DNA from: Paludibacteraceae bacterium
GTDB taxonomy: Bacteria; Bacteroidota; Bacteroidia; Bacteroidales; Paludibacteraceae
Reading direction: 5' to 3'
Assembly: GCA_017542915.1 (NCBI GenBank)
Contig: JAFXWI010000084.1
Span: 1-61,306 of the forward strand
Length of the DNA: 61,306 bases
Positions 30,128 to 39,192 of the stretch are shown here, one piece after another (within the stretch, counting starts at the first letter, position 1; each line of letters opens with the position of its first letter). The notes under the pieces were generated by a model, which was not told where the DNA came from, made no database searches, and saw only the letters and a list, made by a program, of their open reading frames with translations. The translations under genes were made by a program, and so were the position numbers.

Positions 30128-32437
30128 TTACTTAACCGGCTGTCCAAAGAGCGTATATTTGACGCCGTCACGCAGGATGAGTACTTGTCCGTTCTCAACG
30201 ATCTTACGCGTAGCGGATGATGCCTCTTCTGCCTGCTCTACACCGGTGTACCAGCATCCGCAAGCTGTGGAATAATCGTTATATGAAGCACCTCCATCGC
30301 ACGTTACTGAAACTGAATAGACGTAAATCGAATTGGTCGTACAAGTAACTTCGACTCCCACCTTGCCGGAAGCGTTATTGAACGTATATTCCAATTCGCG
30401 AAGCGAAGTGCCGCCGGTCTTGATGACGTCTTTCGAAAGCTCGGTCTCGCCCACAGAAACGGCAATACTACCCGCTCCCTTAGTGGCGTTCGTGCAGTAG
30501 TTTACGACTACTTTACTTACGCCGCTCTGGGCAGTCTTTGTTTCTGCAGCTGCTCCGGAATAATTAGCCGTTACCTGTACACCCTGATTAGACTGTATGG
30601 CGTAACCATCCTTGACACTATTCCAACTATTGGTAGCATCAGCCCATGCTTTAGAGGTAAAGGTGTACGTAGTACTTTGCGGCTCTCCTCCTTCGCCGGA
30701 CTGCTCTGCATAGACGGCATAGAGGGTAGTAGCCTCCTCGATGGGTTCACCTGCTTTGACATAGGTCGGAGCGGTAGTCTCGCTCTCGTAACCTGCGGTC
30801 TTGGTCCAACCGAGGAAGACCTTACCACACGGACAATCCAAAGGATTGTTAGCCGGAAGGACTACGGTACCGGTAGAGGTCGTTGTAGCGAACTCGCGAC
30901 CGTTAGCCATGAAGGTCAGATTAAACGGATCCACCGGAGTACTCGGTTCCTCGATATAGGTCAAGGTAACAACACCATTCGATTCTGCAATATTTAATAA
31001 CGGTTTACCGCTCACGCCGGTCCATGATTTGATAGAACCTTTGGGGAACACATTACCTGTTCCGTTGCTACTACCCACCTTAGTACCAGATGAGCACACC
31101 AAAGTAAAGTGCGGATCACCATGACTAGTCAGATTCGGTTCATTATCTGTCCAGTAACTCTTAATATAATTCACTTTCCAAATTAACAAACCATGATAAG
31201 GAATAAATGTATCCCATCCCTGTTGCTGACGATTCTCAATATAATAATTCGTACTATTATTGGTTGTCACTGCTTGTTGTGTTCCGGATGCATTGATTTG
31301 GTACGCAGACCAACCATTCGTGCCAATCGACTTGATAGTAAGATTCTGCCCTTCATTACCAAGGTTTTGCGGAGTGTACCAACCGCAGAAAGCTTTCTCC
31401 CATGCATTATAGTTAGGAGGGCAGTGAATATCTCCGTTGTATGAGCCTCCATCCATAACATCCCATTCGTTAGGTGTCAACTCATCATTATAATTGGTTG
31501 AATAATCGGTATCATAATGATCAGGCAAACCAATAACATGGCCATATTCATGGCAGATAATCCCAATACCTGCAAGTGAAGATCCAGATAACTCATTCGA
31601 CATTGCATAGTGGTTTATAGCTTTTCCGTCGAACTTACATTGCGCCGCCGAGTAGGTACAACTACCATAAGACCGAGAACTTTCAATATCCCAACTATGA
31701 GGCCAGATGGTATTCGCATCACCACCATCTGCTTGACCTTTTCCAGCGTACACAACATACACAAAGTCAACTTCTCCATCATTATTCCAATCGTACTGTG
31801 AGAAATCAATCTCGCTATTCATTTTACTACAAGCCTCAATGATGACATTTCCGGAATAACGATCATTCCCTTCTTGCTGATAATCTTGTCCATAATAAGC
31901 ATAATTATTATCCAGAGTGACAGGGCCATAGACATCCAACTGTAAATTATACTGCCCGTCCGATTGATCACGAAAATACTGACCAATAGAACCATAATTC
32001 ACCCCATTATAACTATTTACTGTACAATTGGTAGAATTACAAAGCTCATCAATAATGGCTTTTGTAGTAGTAGTTTTGAATGATTTGTCACTGTAATTCA
32101 CCATTATCACCACACCCTTTGGTGGCAAATATGGAGTATAACCAAACTCTGCATTCGTAGCTTTACGAGTACGCTTTGCCTTAGCAGCTGCATGACGAGC
32201 TTTTGCTACTTCAGGAGCAGGCGCCTCGCCTACTACTTCAAACATACCGTTAACCTCACGAACCTGCTTGCCGTCACGGTTCAGCATGTAGTGGTAGAAC
32301 TCATCGCCAAACTGCTGCACTTCAATCGTAGTGCCATCAGCTTGGGTACGTGTTTGCCATCCGCGTTTAGCGGGAACTGCATAAGCGGCGAGTGATAAGC
32401 CGCAGAGCAGCATCATTGTTACAATTTTTTTCATCAT
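30128..32437 (-). CDS. M6 family metalloprotease, secreted, with C-terminal sorting tail
   Basis: 769 residues. Signal peptide 1-20. Propeptide with RGWQTRTQADGTTIEVQQFGDEFYHY (26-50) and a basic linker (78-95). Catalytic domain with CHEYGHVIGLPDHYD: His296, Glu297, His300 and Asp306 of HExxHxxGxxD. Then a Listeria-Bacteroides-type repeat (NLTFMANGREFATT... VFLGWTKTA) and a C-terminal tail KIVENGQVLILRDGVKYTLFGQPVK shared with three other secreted proteins here. It should act extracellularly. Promoter at 32505-32535. It heads the operon that continues to the PqqD-like gene. Confidence 0.92.
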   Translation of the reverse strand: MMKKIVTMMLLCGLSLAAYAVPAKRGWQTRTQADGTTIEVQQFGDEFYHYMLNRDGKQVREVNGMFEVVGEAPAPEVAKARHAAAKAKRTRKATNAEFGYTPYLPPKGVVIMVNYSDKSFKTTTTKAIIDELCNSTNCTVNSYNGVNYGSIGQYFRDQSDGQYNLQLDVYGPVTLDNNYAYYGQDYQQEGNDRYSGNVIIEACSKMNSEIDFSQYDWNNDGEVDFVYVVYAGKGQADGGDANTIWPHSWDIESSRSYGSCTYSAAQCKFDGKAINHYAMSNELSGSSLAGIGIICHEYGHVIGLPDHYDTDYSTNYNDELTPNEWDVMDGGSYNGDIHCPPNYNAWEKAFCGWYTPQNLGNEGQNLTIKSIGTNGWSAYQINASGTQQAVTTNNSTNYYIENRQQQGWDTFIPYHGLLIWKVNYIKSYWTDNEPNLTSHGDPHFTLVCSSGTKVGSSNGTGNVFPKGSIKSWTGVSGKPLLNIAESNGVVTLTYIEEPSTPVDPFNLTFMANGREFATTTSTGTVVLPANNPLDCPCGKVFLGWTKTAGYESETTAPTYVKAGEPIEEATTLYAVYAEQSGEGGEPQSTTYTFTSKAWADATNSWNSVKDGYAIQSNQGVQVTANYSGAAAETKTAQSGVSKVVVNYCTNATKGAGSIAVSVGETELSKDVIKTGGTSLRELEYTFNNASGKVGVEVTCTTNSIYVYSVSVTCDGGASYNDYSTACGCWYTGVEQAEEASSATRKIVENGQVLILRDGVKYTLFGQPVK

Positions 32438-32504
32438 GTGTTTTTTGTTAGATTCAATACTCTATATATTCATCTGTTATTTTTCCAAAGGAGGAAAAAG
32501 TGCG

Positions 32505-32536
32505 CAAAGGTACTGCTTTTTTTTGACGTGTCCAAA
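32505..32536 (-). promoter_or_regulatory. Bacteroidota-type promoter of the M6 protease operon
   Basis: On the - strand: TTTG with TTG at 32535-32533, 20 nt, TACCTTTG (32512-32505). Its -33 surroundings (TTTGGACACGTCAA) match the TTGCATAT form least well. The gap 32438-32789 otherwise holds only this and the divergent promoter at 32681-32712. Confidence 0.75.
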
Positions 32537-32680
32537 TTTTTTCAAAGAAAAAACTCATTATGTTGCATTTTGCAGCCATTTAGGACACTGTGTGTTGTAT
32601 TAGGAACAAGTAACAAGGACTATGCCACGGGTGCACAAATTGACGCAAATTGTAGAAAAAACGACTTTTTCCTTAATTTA

Positions 32681-32712
32681 TTTGCGTATATGCGTGAAAA
32701 GTTGTACCTTTG
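32681..32712 (+). promoter_or_regulatory. Bacteroidota-type promoter of the secreted repeat protein
   Basis: TTTG 32681-32684 in TTTGCGTATATGCG, 20 nt after TTG, TACCTTTG 32705-32712; divergent from the M6 operon promoter. Confidence 0.85.
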
Positions 32713-32789
32713 TACCCGATTTTGCAAAATGAACTTAGCAAAACGCAATAAAAACCAATTTTTTCGTTTAACTTAAAAACACAAAAAAC

Positions 32790-34538
32790 ATGAAAAAGAT
32801 TTTCACATTAGCCGCTGCCGCTCTTATGAGCTTTGGCATGTGGGCTGCGTATCCGACAGCTACGACTACGTATGCTTTGGAAGATTTGACTGTCACAGAG
32901 GCTACTCTCACTTATGAAATGACAGGTCTCTCTGGTGACGCTCAGAAACTGAACAAGGTATTGTACATTGACGTAGAGGTTCCTTGTGCAACAGCTCACG
33001 GTAATTTCTTCCTAAGAGGAACTTCCTCAAACACCGGACGTTTCGCAACTATCTGGGGCAACAACGGAACCGAGCGTGACGAGTCTCGCAAAGTAGCTAT
33101 GAAGAACGGAAACAGCGATCCTATTGCTTTTACTGCCGATGACATTCTGGAAGCAGATAGCAAGTATTATATTCGCTTCTCTTCCGCAGACAACAGTGGC
33201 AGCTATTTCGATTACAAAATCAGCGGTTTCTCTTATGTGCTCGCCGAAGAGTGCGTTAACAAAGAAATCATTTCTACCGAAGAGAGCTTAACGGCCGTTA
33301 CTATTAACGACGTAGCTATCAGCGCAACTGATCTCGCCTCTCTAGTATCAAACAAGTATCTTTTCCTTGCGGATGCGTATGTTACCGCTCCGGTCGTTAA
33401 GTTCACTAAGCACACCGTCATCACCTATGATGATTCATCCACCAAGGAGAAAGACGAAGTCATCGAAGTAACCTCCCAGCCAGAAACTACTACATGGAGT
33501 GCTTCTGCTACGATCAATGGTAACTCATACTATGTATATACTTCAAAAGCTGCCAGCCGCACCGTTACCTACATGTATGGCGAGCAAGTTCTGGGTACTG
33601 AAATCGTTGCGGCTAACGGAAATCCAGCAGAATACGCACAATATGAGACCATGCCTCTTGCAACCTTCGGCGGATGGTACAAAGACGCTGAATTGACCCA
33701 GAAGGTTGAATCTATGGCTACCGAAGTCATTTCAGCAGATGTTACTTTCTACGCTGATTTCACAAAGGCTTATGCTCAATCGATTGATTTCGAGGGAATG
33801 GTTATAATTAACGGTAAGGACTATGATGTTAAGTCTGCTCTGACTGCTAACTTCTACGATTACAAGACTATCGACGCTCTGGATTCTCTCAACAACGCTA
33901 AGGGTGCAGCTCGTAACGAACCGTATCTGGGTCTGAAGATCAAGAAACAAGGCGGCTACCTCGCTTGCAACGTACTGCCTGGTACGACCATCCGCATTAA
34001 GTTCGGTTATGTAGGTGGTAATGTTTTGGCAATCGCCGGAACGGATACAATGACTTTGGAGCCGGACAACAATAAGATCGCTGATCTGGAGTTCCCGATC
34101 ATGGTTGAGACGCTCGTTAAGCTCCAGACGACCTCTGACAAGACCGTTGTTATCAAGCAGATCAAGATTGATGAGCCGATCGAGACTTGGATGTATCCGA
34201 TCACTTATGCAGAAGCTGAGCACGGAACGGTAAGCGGTTGGACAATTGCATACCCGGACGAAGAAGTAACCGTAGCAATCGCTCCTGAAGCAGGCTATTT
34301 GACCTACAGCCTGACCTACAACGGTGTAGCGCTGCACGATGACGAGAATACGGGTGCTGCAACCTTCACCATGCCGGCAGAGGATGTTACTGTTGCGGCT
34401 GAATTCGTTAGTGAGTACCCGACGGCTATCGAGAATAGCGAGGTTGAGGTGAAAGCAGTGAAAGTGATCCGTGACGGCAAACTGTTCATCGAGAAGAACG
34501 GTGTGCTGTACGATGCACAAGGTACTGTTGTGAAATAA
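32790..34538 (+). CDS. Secreted protein with Listeria-Bacteroides-type repeat and sorting tail
   Basis: 582 residues. Signal peptide MKKIFTLAAAALMSFGMWAAYP. Two or three beta-rich segments (LTYEMTGLSGDAQKLNKVLYI; FDYKISGFSYVLA) follow. Around residues 270-330 is a repeat of the ATFGGWYKDAELTQKVESM type. A HGTVSGW...GYLTYSLTYNG...TFTMPAEDVTVAAEF module follows, typical of cell-surface repeats. The tail is KVIRDGKLFIEKNGVLYDAQGTVVK. No catalytic motif is seen; it is probably a surface or released binding protein. Own promoter and terminator. Confidence 0.85.
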   Translation: MKKIFTLAAAALMSFGMWAAYPTATTTYALEDLTVTEATLTYEMTGLSGDAQKLNKVLYIDVEVPCATAHGNFFLRGTSSNTGRFATIWGNNGTERDESRKVAMKNGNSDPIAFTADDILEADSKYYIRFSSADNSGSYFDYKISGFSYVLAEECVNKEIISTEESLTAVTINDVAISATDLASLVSNKYLFLADAYVTAPVVKFTKHTVITYDDSSTKEKDEVIEVTSQPETTTWSASATINGNSYYVYTSKAASRTVTYMYGEQVLGTEIVAANGNPAEYAQYETMPLATFGGWYKDAELTQKVESMATEVISADVTFYADFTKAYAQSIDFEGMVIINGKDYDVKSALTANFYDYKTIDALDSLNNAKGAARNEPYLGLKIKKQGGYLACNVLPGTTIRIKFGYVGGNVLAIAGTDTMTLEPDNNKIADLEFPIMVETLVKLQTTSDKTVVIKQIKIDEPIETWMYPITYAEAEHGTVSGWTIAYPDEEVTVAIAPEAGYLTYSLTYNGVALHDDENTGAATFTMPAEDVTVAAEFVSEYPTAIENSEVEVKAVKVIRDGKLFIEKNGVLYDAQGTVVK

Positions 34539-34600
34539 GCAAATACATACGTGTTGCCTTCGATCCGCATACGATCCGATCACGTATTGCCCCCGTTAAC

Positions 34601-34653
34601 CACTTTGTAATAAAGTGATTTTGAGAGAAAAAAGCGTCATTTGGCGCTTTTTT
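34601..34653 (+). terminator. Terminator pair after the secreted repeat protein
   Basis: CACTTT (34601-34606) pairs with AAAGTG (34612-34617). Then AAAAAAGCG (34628-34636) pairs with CGCTTTTTT (34645-34653), a classic bidirectional terminator. Confidence 0.85.
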
Positions 34654-34750
34654 CTTGTTTTGGTATTTTTGTAGTACTTCGACCTCCTCCCCCATAAATG
34701 GGGACCCCTTCGAAAGTACGTTCGCATTTTGCGGAACATAAAGGCAAAGG

Positions 34751-34798
34751 CGGGCATTTTAATCCAAAAATTTCATTTTATTGGACGAAAAATGCCCG
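34751..34798. other. Long stem-loop upstream of mlaE promoter
   Basis: CGGGCATTTT (34751-34760) pairs perfectly with AAAATGCCCG (34789-34798). Inside, TCCAA (34763-34767) pairs with TTGGA (34781-34785). It lies between the terminator at 34653 and the promoter at 34804, so it is not in the mlaE transcript. Possibly a protein-binding site or the remnant of a small transposable element. Confidence 0.5.
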
Positions 34799-34803
34799 AA
34801 CGC

Positions 34804-34834
34804 TTGCATATGTGCAAAATTTGTTGTACCTTTG
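34804..34834 (+). promoter_or_regulatory. Bacteroidota-type promoter of mlaE-mlaF
   Basis: TTG 34804-34806 in CTTGCATATGTGCA, 20 nt, TACCTTTG 34827-34834. The ATG at 34866 follows about 25 nt after the expected start site. Confidence 0.85.
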
Positions 34835-34865
34835 CACACTTTTTATAATACTTTATAAAAATCAC

Positions 34866-35603
34866 ATGAATATTATCCAACATATAGGAGAGTACACGCT
34901 GTTGATGGGCAAGGTGCTTCGTTTGCCGGACAGGCAGCGGATGTTTTGGCGTCAGTACAGCCGAGAGTTAGAGAAGCAGGGTTTGCAGAGTTTGCCGATT
35001 GTGCTGATTATTTCTGTGTTTATCGGTGCTATTCTGACCATTCAGGCAAAGACGAACACCGAGAACCCGTTGTTGCCGACATATACCGTGGGTTTGCTGA
35101 CCCGTGACACATTGCTGTTGGAGTTCTCCAGCACGATCTTGTGTCTTATCTTGGCCGGTAAAGTAGGTAGTAACATCGCTTCGGAGATAGGCACAATGCG
35201 TATCACGGAGCAGATTGATGCGATGGAGATCATGGGTGTGAACAGTGCCAATTATCTGATTTTACCGAAGATCATCGCGTTCATGAGCATGATGCCGTTT
35301 CTGTTTATTATCTCGACAGCGGCAGGTTTGTTAGGCGGATGGGGTGTCGGTTACTTTACGGACATCATTACTATCCATGATTACCTGTTGGGCGTGCAGT
35401 ATTCGTTTAACCCGTATTTCGTTTGGTACGCTATTATCAAGGCGTTGGTGTTTGCATTTGTGATCACGAGTATGGCGAGTTATTATGGTTACTACGCGCA
35501 CGGAGGAGCACTGGACGTAGGTAGAGCCTCTACTAATGCCGTAGTCAACTCTAACATCATGATTCTGTTTTTAGATTTAATATTGAGTAAACTATTACTA
35601 TAA
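34866..35603 (+). CDS. mlaE: MlaE-type ABC permease (lipid transport)
   Basis: 245 residues from the ATG at 34866; an in-frame ATG at 34698 lies upstream of the promoter and is rejected. Inner-membrane permease of the MCE/Mla phospholipid transport system. It shows five or six hydrophobic segments, GAILTIQAKTN, LAGKVGSNIASEIGTMRITEQIDAMEIMGVN (the MlaE motif around the cytoplasmic coupling helix) and ASYYGYYAHGGALDVGRASTNAVV. The ATPase follows 30 nt downstream. The MCE-domain substrate-binding protein is not next door, as expected for a split arrangement. Confidence 0.92.
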   Translation: MNIIQHIGEYTLLMGKVLRLPDRQRMFWRQYSRELEKQGLQSLPIVLIISVFIGAILTIQAKTNTENPLLPTYTVGLLTRDTLLLEFSSTILCLILAGKVGSNIASEIGTMRITEQIDAMEIMGVNSANYLILPKIIAFMSMMPFLFIISTAAGLLGGWGVGYFTDIITIHDYLLGVQYSFNPYFVWYAIIKALVFAFVITSMASYYGYYAHGGALDVGRASTNAVVNSNIMILFLDLILSKLLL

Positions 35604-35633
35604 TCGCCCAAGATTGGTCGATAGAAGAAGAAA

Positions 35634-36386
35634 ATGATAGAAGTAAAAGACATAGTAAAGAGTTTTGACGGGAACGTGGTGTTGAACCATGTGAGTACCG
35701 AGTTGCGGGACGGAGAGGTGAATATGATCATCGGTCAGTCGGGTTCGGGTAAGACCGTACTGATGAAGAGCCTGATTGGTCTTCATACCATCGACAGCGG
35801 ACAGATCTTATATGATGGCACGGATATTGCCGTGATGAGAGGTAAAGACATCCGAATGCTGCATCGTCAGGTAGGAATGCTGTTTCAAGGATCGGCACTG
35901 TTTGACTCGATGACGGTGATGGAGAACGTGCTGTTTCCGATGGAGATGTTCAGTACCAAGAGCAGGGCGGAGATGAAAGCACGTGCGGAGTTTTGTCTTA
36001 GGCGCGTGGAGATGCCCGAGCGCGTGTGGAACCTGATGCCGAGCGAGATCTCCGGCGGTCAGCAGAAACGTGTAGCTATCGCTCGTGCGATCGTGTTGGA
36101 GCCGAAGTACTTGTTCTGCGACGAACCGAACTCGGGTTTGGATCCGAAGACCAGTATTGTCATTGACACACTGATACAGGACATTACAAGGGAGTATAAC
36201 ATCTGCACGATCGTGAACAGCCACGACATGAACTCGATCATGGAGATCGGCGATAACATCATCTTCCTCAAGGGCGGACAGAAAGAATGGCAAGGTAGTC
36301 GGCATGATATAATGACGAGCGATAATGAGGCGCTGAACGATTTTGTGTTCGCGAGTGAGTTGTTTAAGAAAATAAAGAAAAATTAA
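35634..36386 (+). CDS. mlaF: MlaF-type ABC ATPase
   Basis: 250 residues. Walker A GQSGSGKT (34-41), Q-loop FQGSALFD, signature SGGQQKR (140-146), Walker B LFCDEPNSGLD (160-170). SGLDPKTS and the ALFDSMTV block are typical of the Mla/Ttg2A subfamily. It energises MlaE-dependent lipid movement between outer and inner membranes. Its stop codon lies in an ATTAAAA array (36384-36414). Confidence 0.92.
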   Translation: MIEVKDIVKSFDGNVVLNHVSTELRDGEVNMIIGQSGSGKTVLMKSLIGLHTIDSGQILYDGTDIAVMRGKDIRMLHRQVGMLFQGSALFDSMTVMENVLFPMEMFSTKSRAEMKARAEFCLRRVEMPERVWNLMPSEISGGQQKRVAIARAIVLEPKYLFCDEPNSGLDPKTSIVIDTLIQDITREYNICTIVNSHDMNSIMEIGDNIIFLKGGQKEWQGSRHDIMTSDNEALNDFVFASELFKKIKKN

Positions 36387-36414
36387 AAATTAAAAATTAA
36401 GAATTAAGAATTTA
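36384..36414. repeat. ATTAAAA heptamer array after mlaF
   Basis: Contains the mlaF stop and reaches to within 3 nt of the next ATG. Confidence 0.8.
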
Positions 36415-36416
36415 AT

Positions 36417-36755
36417 ATGAAGAAGATTTTAGTAGTAGCCCTAATGGGTTTGATGAGTATTGGAGTATGGGCTCAGGGGCCGGCGAAAGTACCGGCTTAC
36501 AAGGGATTGATTGAGCGCGTACAACCAAACGGAGATACCTTGCGTACGTACCTGCGCGGAGACGAGCATAAGCACTGGATGATGACCGAGGACGGATGGC
36601 AGATCAAAGAGAGTAAACGCGGATGGTACAAATATGCCAAGAAGAACCGCAAAGGGGAAGTTGTAACCAGTTGCAGAAAAGCGCATAATGTCGAGAAACG
36701 AAGCAAATGCGAGAAGAAATGGTTGGAGAAGAAAGGAGTGAAGGTTAGTCGTTAG
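36417..36755 (+). CDS. Freestanding M6-propeptide-like secreted protein
   Basis: 112 residues: signal peptide (MKKILVVALMGLMSIGVWAQ), then PAYKGLIERVQPNGDTLRTYLRGDEHKHWMMTEDGWQI. This matches the propeptide layout of the two M6 proteases in this window ([37 protein letters not shown]). It ends in a basic, Lys-rich tail (KRSKCEKKWLEKK) with no protease domain. It lies 52 nt upstream of the second M6 protease. It could be a separate inhibitor or chaperone of that protease, or a degraded former propeptide. Confidence 0.75.
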   Translation: MKKILVVALMGLMSIGVWAQGPAKVPAYKGLIERVQPNGDTLRTYLRGDEHKHWMMTEDGWQIKESKRGWYKYAKKNRKGEVVTSCRKAHNVEKRSKCEKKWLEKKGVKVSR

Positions 36756-36786
36756 TCGATGGTCGTTAGTCGTTAGTCGTTAGACG
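36740..36786. repeat. GTCGTTA heptamer array
   Basis: Six units of GTCGTTA/GTCGATG type. They supply the last codons (VSR) and stop of the propeptide-like gene and run to 20 nt before the M6 gene. Confidence 0.85.
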
Positions 36787-36807
36787 AAAGGCAAAAACAT
36801 AATTAAG

Positions 36808-38379
36808 ATGATGAAGAAAATTATCAGTATAGTATTTGTATGCGCAGTCGCAGTGAGTGCGACGGCGGTTCCGGCACGCCGTGAAGGTACGCTCCGGACA
36901 GCGGTAGACGGAACAGAGAAGATCGTGTTCCTAAATGGTGATGAGTATTTCCATTACTTGACCGATGAGGAAGGTAATTGGTTGGACGAGACGACCTTGA
37001 TGCCGATGAGCGAAGAAGTGAAAGGCGAAAGGCTACAGGTCAGAGGCGAAAGGATGAAGGTGAAAGAGAACAGGCGCAGAGCGAAAGCGCAGACAGGTTC
37101 GGATCGTCTCTTGGCTCCACGCGGAGCGGTTATCTTGGTGAGTTATAAAGATGAGGCATTCCAGCAGACCAATGAAGATATGACCGATTGGGCAATGGGT
37201 GAAGCCTACACCTATAACGGTGCTACGGGTTCGATTCATCAGTATTTTTACGACCAGAGTTGGGGACAATACGATATGCAGATAGACGTGTATGGTCCTG
37301 TGACGGTCAGCAAGAACGCTTCGTACTACGGATCGAACGATTATTGGGGTAATAATGACCAACATGCGGATGAGTTGGTGAAAGAAGCGTGTATCTTGGC
37401 ACATGACCAATGCGGAGCTGATTTCAGCCAATATGACTTCAACGAAGACGGCGAAGTAGATTGGGTTGTTATTCTGTATGCCGGTAAGGGTGAAGCAGAT
37501 GGTGGCGCGTCTTCTACCATCTGGCCGCATCAGTATGACTTGAGTTATACAGGCATGAGTTTTATGTTAGATGGTAAATGGGTGAACCACTACTGCTGTT
37601 TGAATGAGATTGATGGTCAGACCGAAAAACGATGCGGCATCGGCACTTTCTGCCATGAGTTCAGCCACGTAATGGGTTTGCCGGATTTCTATGCGACGGA
37701 TAATTCGACACACCGTACTTTGGGTAGCTGGGACATTATGGACTCCGGTCCGTACAACAACGGAGGCAACACCCCGCCTAACTACTCGGCTTACGAGCGT
37801 TGGTTTATGGGTTGGATTGAACCGACCCTTATTCATAAGGCATGCCGGATTGAGTTACCGGCTTTGCAGGACACCAAAGCGGCTTGTCTGATTACCGCTA
37901 ATGGCACCTCCATCAGTAATATTCTAAAACCAAGTCCGAGCACTTTCTATCTGATCGAGAACCGTCAGCAGACAGGCTGGGATAAATACCTGAAAGGAAG
38001 CGGAATGATGGTGACCAAAATACAATGGAATGAGAACAATTGGATCTACAATTCTGTCAATAACACCTCCACGAGTATGGGTGTGGATATTATCGAGGCG
38101 AAAAAGAACACTTCCAGATATTACGATAAAAACACCGACCTTTACCCGAGGGGGGCAACGGAGTTCACCGATGTAGCGAAATTCCAAGTGACGAATATCC
38201 AGATGAGCAATAAGATCATCATCTTTGACGTCAATGGTGGAGGAGACGCGATCAGGCTGGACGTAGAAAGTGTTCAGACATCCGATGACAGCTGCCAGAA
38301 AGTGCTGAAAGACGGGAAACTCTATATTATGCACAAAGGGGCAATGTACGATGTGATGGGAAGGGTTGTTGGTCGATAG
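36808..38379 (+). CDS. M6 family metalloprotease (second), secreted, with sorting tail
   Basis: 523 residues. Signal peptide 1-20, propeptide block [26 protein letters not shown] (25-50), then residues 71-93 [20 protein letters not shown] encoded by a degenerate AGGCGAAAGG repeat in the linker where maturation cleavage would be expected. The catalytic motif [16 protein letters not shown] has His283, Glu284, His287 and Asp293. The C-terminal tail is [26 protein letters not shown]. It is a shorter paralogue of the protease at 30128-32437 and lacks the repeat modules. Confidence 0.9.
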   Translation: MMKKIISIVFVCAVAVSATAVPARREGTLRTAVDGTEKIVFLNGDEYFHYLTDEEGNWLDETTLMPMSEEVKGERLQVRGERMKVKENRRRAKAQTGSDRLLAPRGAVILVSYKDEAFQQTNEDMTDWAMGEAYTYNGATGSIHQYFYDQSWGQYDMQIDVYGPVTVSKNASYYGSNDYWGNNDQHADELVKEACILAHDQCGADFSQYDFNEDGEVDWVVILYAGKGEADGGASSTIWPHQYDLSYTGMSFMLDGKWVNHYCCLNEIDGQTEKRCGIGTFCHEFSHVMGLPDFYATDNSTHRTLGSWDIMDSGPYNNGGNTPPNYSAYERWFMGWIEPTLIHKACRIELPALQDTKAACLITANGTSISNILKPSPSTFYLIENRQQTGWDKYLKGSGMMVTKIQWNENNWIYNSVNNTSTSMGVDIIEAKKNTSRYYDKNTDLYPRGATEFTDVAKFQVTNIQMSNKIIIFDVNGGGDAIRLDVESVQTSDDSCQKVLKDGKLYIMHKGAMYDVMGRVVGR

Positions 38380-38392
38380 TCAAAAAAAAGAT

Positions 38393-39154
38393 ATGAAGAT
38401 CATCAGTTATAATTTGAACGGAATACGTTCGGCAATAAACAAGGGACTCTTGGATTGGTTACGGGTCGAGAATCCGGATGTGTTTTGCATACAAGAGAGC
38501 AAAGCGCAGCCTGAACAGATCGATGTGATCGCTTTTCAGGAGTTGGGTTACCATAGTTATATCCATTCGGCGGAGAAGAAAGGCTACTCGGGTGTATGTA
38601 TCTTTTCGAAACAAGAGCCGGAGAAGGTGGTAGTAGGTATGGGAATCCCCGAGTACGACCGAGAGGGGCGCGTGTTGCGTGCCGATTTCGGAGACATTAC
38701 CGTGGTGGATGCTTATATCCCGAGCGGCACGACCGGCGGCGAGAGGCAGGAATTCAAGATGGCATTCTTGGAGGATCTGCTGCCGTGGGTGAAGGAGCTG
38801 CGCAAAGAGCGGCCGAACGTCATCGTCTGCGGAGATTATAACATCTGTCATAAACCTATCGACATCAATCATCCGGAGCGTCAGATCGGTGTATCGGGTT
38901 TCCTGCCGGAAGAGCGGGAATGGATGGATCGATGGGAAGCGAGCGGCATGGTGGATTCGTTCCGCGTGTTCGACCAGAGTGCAGAGCGGTATAGCTGGTG
39001 GAGCTGGAGAGCCGGTGCTCGCGCACGTAATGTAGGCTGGAGAATTGATTATCATTGGGTAAGCGAGAGTTTAAAGTCCCGATTGAAGGGATCGAAGATA
39101 CTAACGGACGCGGTACATAGTGATCACTGTCCGGTGGAAGTGGAAATATCGTAA
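38393..39154 (+). CDS. xthA: Exodeoxyribonuclease III
   Basis: 253 residues from ATG 38393; an upstream in-frame ATG at 38366 lies in the end of the previous gene. AP endonuclease/3'-5' exonuclease in base-excision repair. [19 protein letters not shown] (catalytic Glu), [30 protein letters not shown] and [13 protein letters not shown] (catalytic His) are present. The stop TAA lies in an ACGTAATT array. Confidence 0.94.
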   Translation: MKIISYNLNGIRSAINKGLLDWLRVENPDVFCIQESKAQPEQIDVIAFQELGYHSYIHSAEKKGYSGVCIFSKQEPEKVVVGMGIPEYDREGRVLRADFGDITVVDAYIPSGTTGGERQEFKMAFLEDLLPWVKELRKERPNVIVCGDYNICHKPIDINHPERQIGVSGFLPEEREWMDRWEASGMVDSFRVFDQSAERYSWWSWRAGARARNVGWRIDYHWVSESLKSRLKGSKILTDAVHSDHCPVEVEIS

Positions 39155-39183
39155 TGACGTAATTACGTAATAACGTTATAACG
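39149..39183. repeat. ACGTAATT array between xthA and lptB
   Basis: Units CGTAATGA, CGTAATTA, CGTAATAA, CGTTATAA; contains the xthA stop and ends 10 nt before the lptB ATG. Confidence 0.75.
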
Positions 39184-39192
39184 AAGCAATAT

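Noticed and set aside
33732..34583. 283-codon frame antisense to the secreted repeat protein
   Set aside because: Shadow of a gene with signal peptide, promoter, terminator and sorting tail.
34698..34865. N-terminal extension of MlaE
   Set aside because: The extension lies upstream of the promoter at 34804-34834 and encodes nothing like MlaE; the ATG at 34866 is the start.
36808..38379. C10 (streptopain) protease
   Set aside because: The propeptide region suggested it at first, but the [11 protein letters not shown] motif is that of M6 metalloproteases and there is no Cys/His papain-like pair.
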